From positions 48,269-112,268 of the forward strand of contig NZ_JABAST010000007.1 in NCBI RefSeq assembly GCF_016107575.1: a stretch of 64,000 bases of DNA. The letters are read 5' to 3'. This document shows positions 63,931 through 64,000 of the stretch, one piece after another (positions within the stretch are counted from its first letter, which is position 1; each line of letters starts with the position of its first letter). This stretch comes from Psychrobacter faecalis (GTDB taxonomy: Bacteria; Pseudomonadota; Gammaproteobacteria; Pseudomonadales; Moraxellaceae). Made by a program: the position numbers and the translations under genes. A model generated the notes under the pieces. The model made no database searches, was not told where the DNA came from, and saw only the letters and a list, made by a program, of their open reading frames with translations.

Positions 63931-64000
63931 AGAATTCTGCCATTCCCCCCTATGGCAGGATAGTTGTCACCCCTAAATAATAATTCCAAAGGGGACAATG

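Noticed and set aside
1..64000. CRISPR array, rRNA operon or replication origin
   Set aside because: No regularly spaced repeat series of CRISPR type, no rRNA sequence and no DnaA-box cluster was noticed.

Overview
The window looks like chromosome of a gammaproteobacterium of the Moraxellaceae, most likely Psychrobacter. The basis is moderate G+C, the benzoate/catechol gene arrangement, a DUF2058 protein, and an iron/metal gene set typical of Psychrobacter and Acinetobacter. This is a judgement from family recognition; no database was searched.

Region 1 (1-11.4 kb) is an aromatic degradation block, all on +. It runs catA (5' end cut by the window), benABCDE, catI/catJ, pcaF and pcaD, then a benzoate-type MFS transporter. 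Benzoate is taken up, dihydroxylated (BenABC), rearomatised to catechol (BenD) and ring-cleaved (CatA). 3-Oxoadipate enol-lactone is then taken to succinyl-CoA and acetyl-CoA (PcaD, CatIJ, PcaF). catB, catC and the LysR regulator are not in the window. A perfect palindrome carrying ATAC-N7-GTAT, the BenM/CatM recognition pattern, precedes the transporter.

Region 2 (11.7-23.4 kb) holds a DUF2058 protein and a minus-strand set: aldehyde dehydrogenase, YjiH-type membrane protein, 2-ketoarginine decarboxylase-like TPP enzyme and guanidinobutyrase, with a divergent LysR regulator. Together these fit the lower arginine transaminase route (2-ketoarginine to 4-guanidinobutyraldehyde to 4-guanidinobutyrate to GABA plus urea). 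A K+/H+ antiporter and a second TPP decarboxylase of the pyruvate/indolepyruvate type follow.

Region 3 (23.6-29.6 kb) is a tRNA-Gly(GCC) gene followed by a small, probably truncated integrative element: 11-bp-phased direct repeats, XRE repressor, excisionase-like protein, tyrosine integrase and two small unknown genes. Beyond it are a secreted protein, an IS1-family insertion that removed the 3' part of an MFS drug transporter gene, and a remnant of an IS3-type transposase.

Region 4 (29.6-45.5 kb) is a Fur-type iron acquisition island: siderophore-interacting reductase, siderophore receptor, unknown lipoprotein, periplasmic siderophore esterase, ExbD/ExbB/TonB, a four-gene siderophore ABC transporter and a FepA-like receptor. 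There are several Fur-box-like palindromes but no siderophore biosynthesis genes, which suggests use of catecholate xenosiderophores.

Region 5 (45.6-56.6 kb) is mixed accessory content: IS3 and LysR remnants, TauE and GlpM membrane proteins, a GST-kappa-type isomerase and an SDR with a divergent HxlR regulator, PAP2 phosphatase, META-domain lipoprotein, an IS5-type element inserted at the stop codon of a luciferase-like monooxygenase gene, a metallo-hydrolase, and an isochorismatase-like hydrolase divergent from a GlxA-type regulator.

Region 6 (56.7-64 kb) is heavy-metal defence: a Zn/Cd/Pb P-type ATPase divergent from a CadR/PbrR-like MerR regulator, then a CopZ-like chaperone divergent from CopA with mirrored CueR-type promoters, CueR downstream, and a second siderophore-interacting protein at the end.
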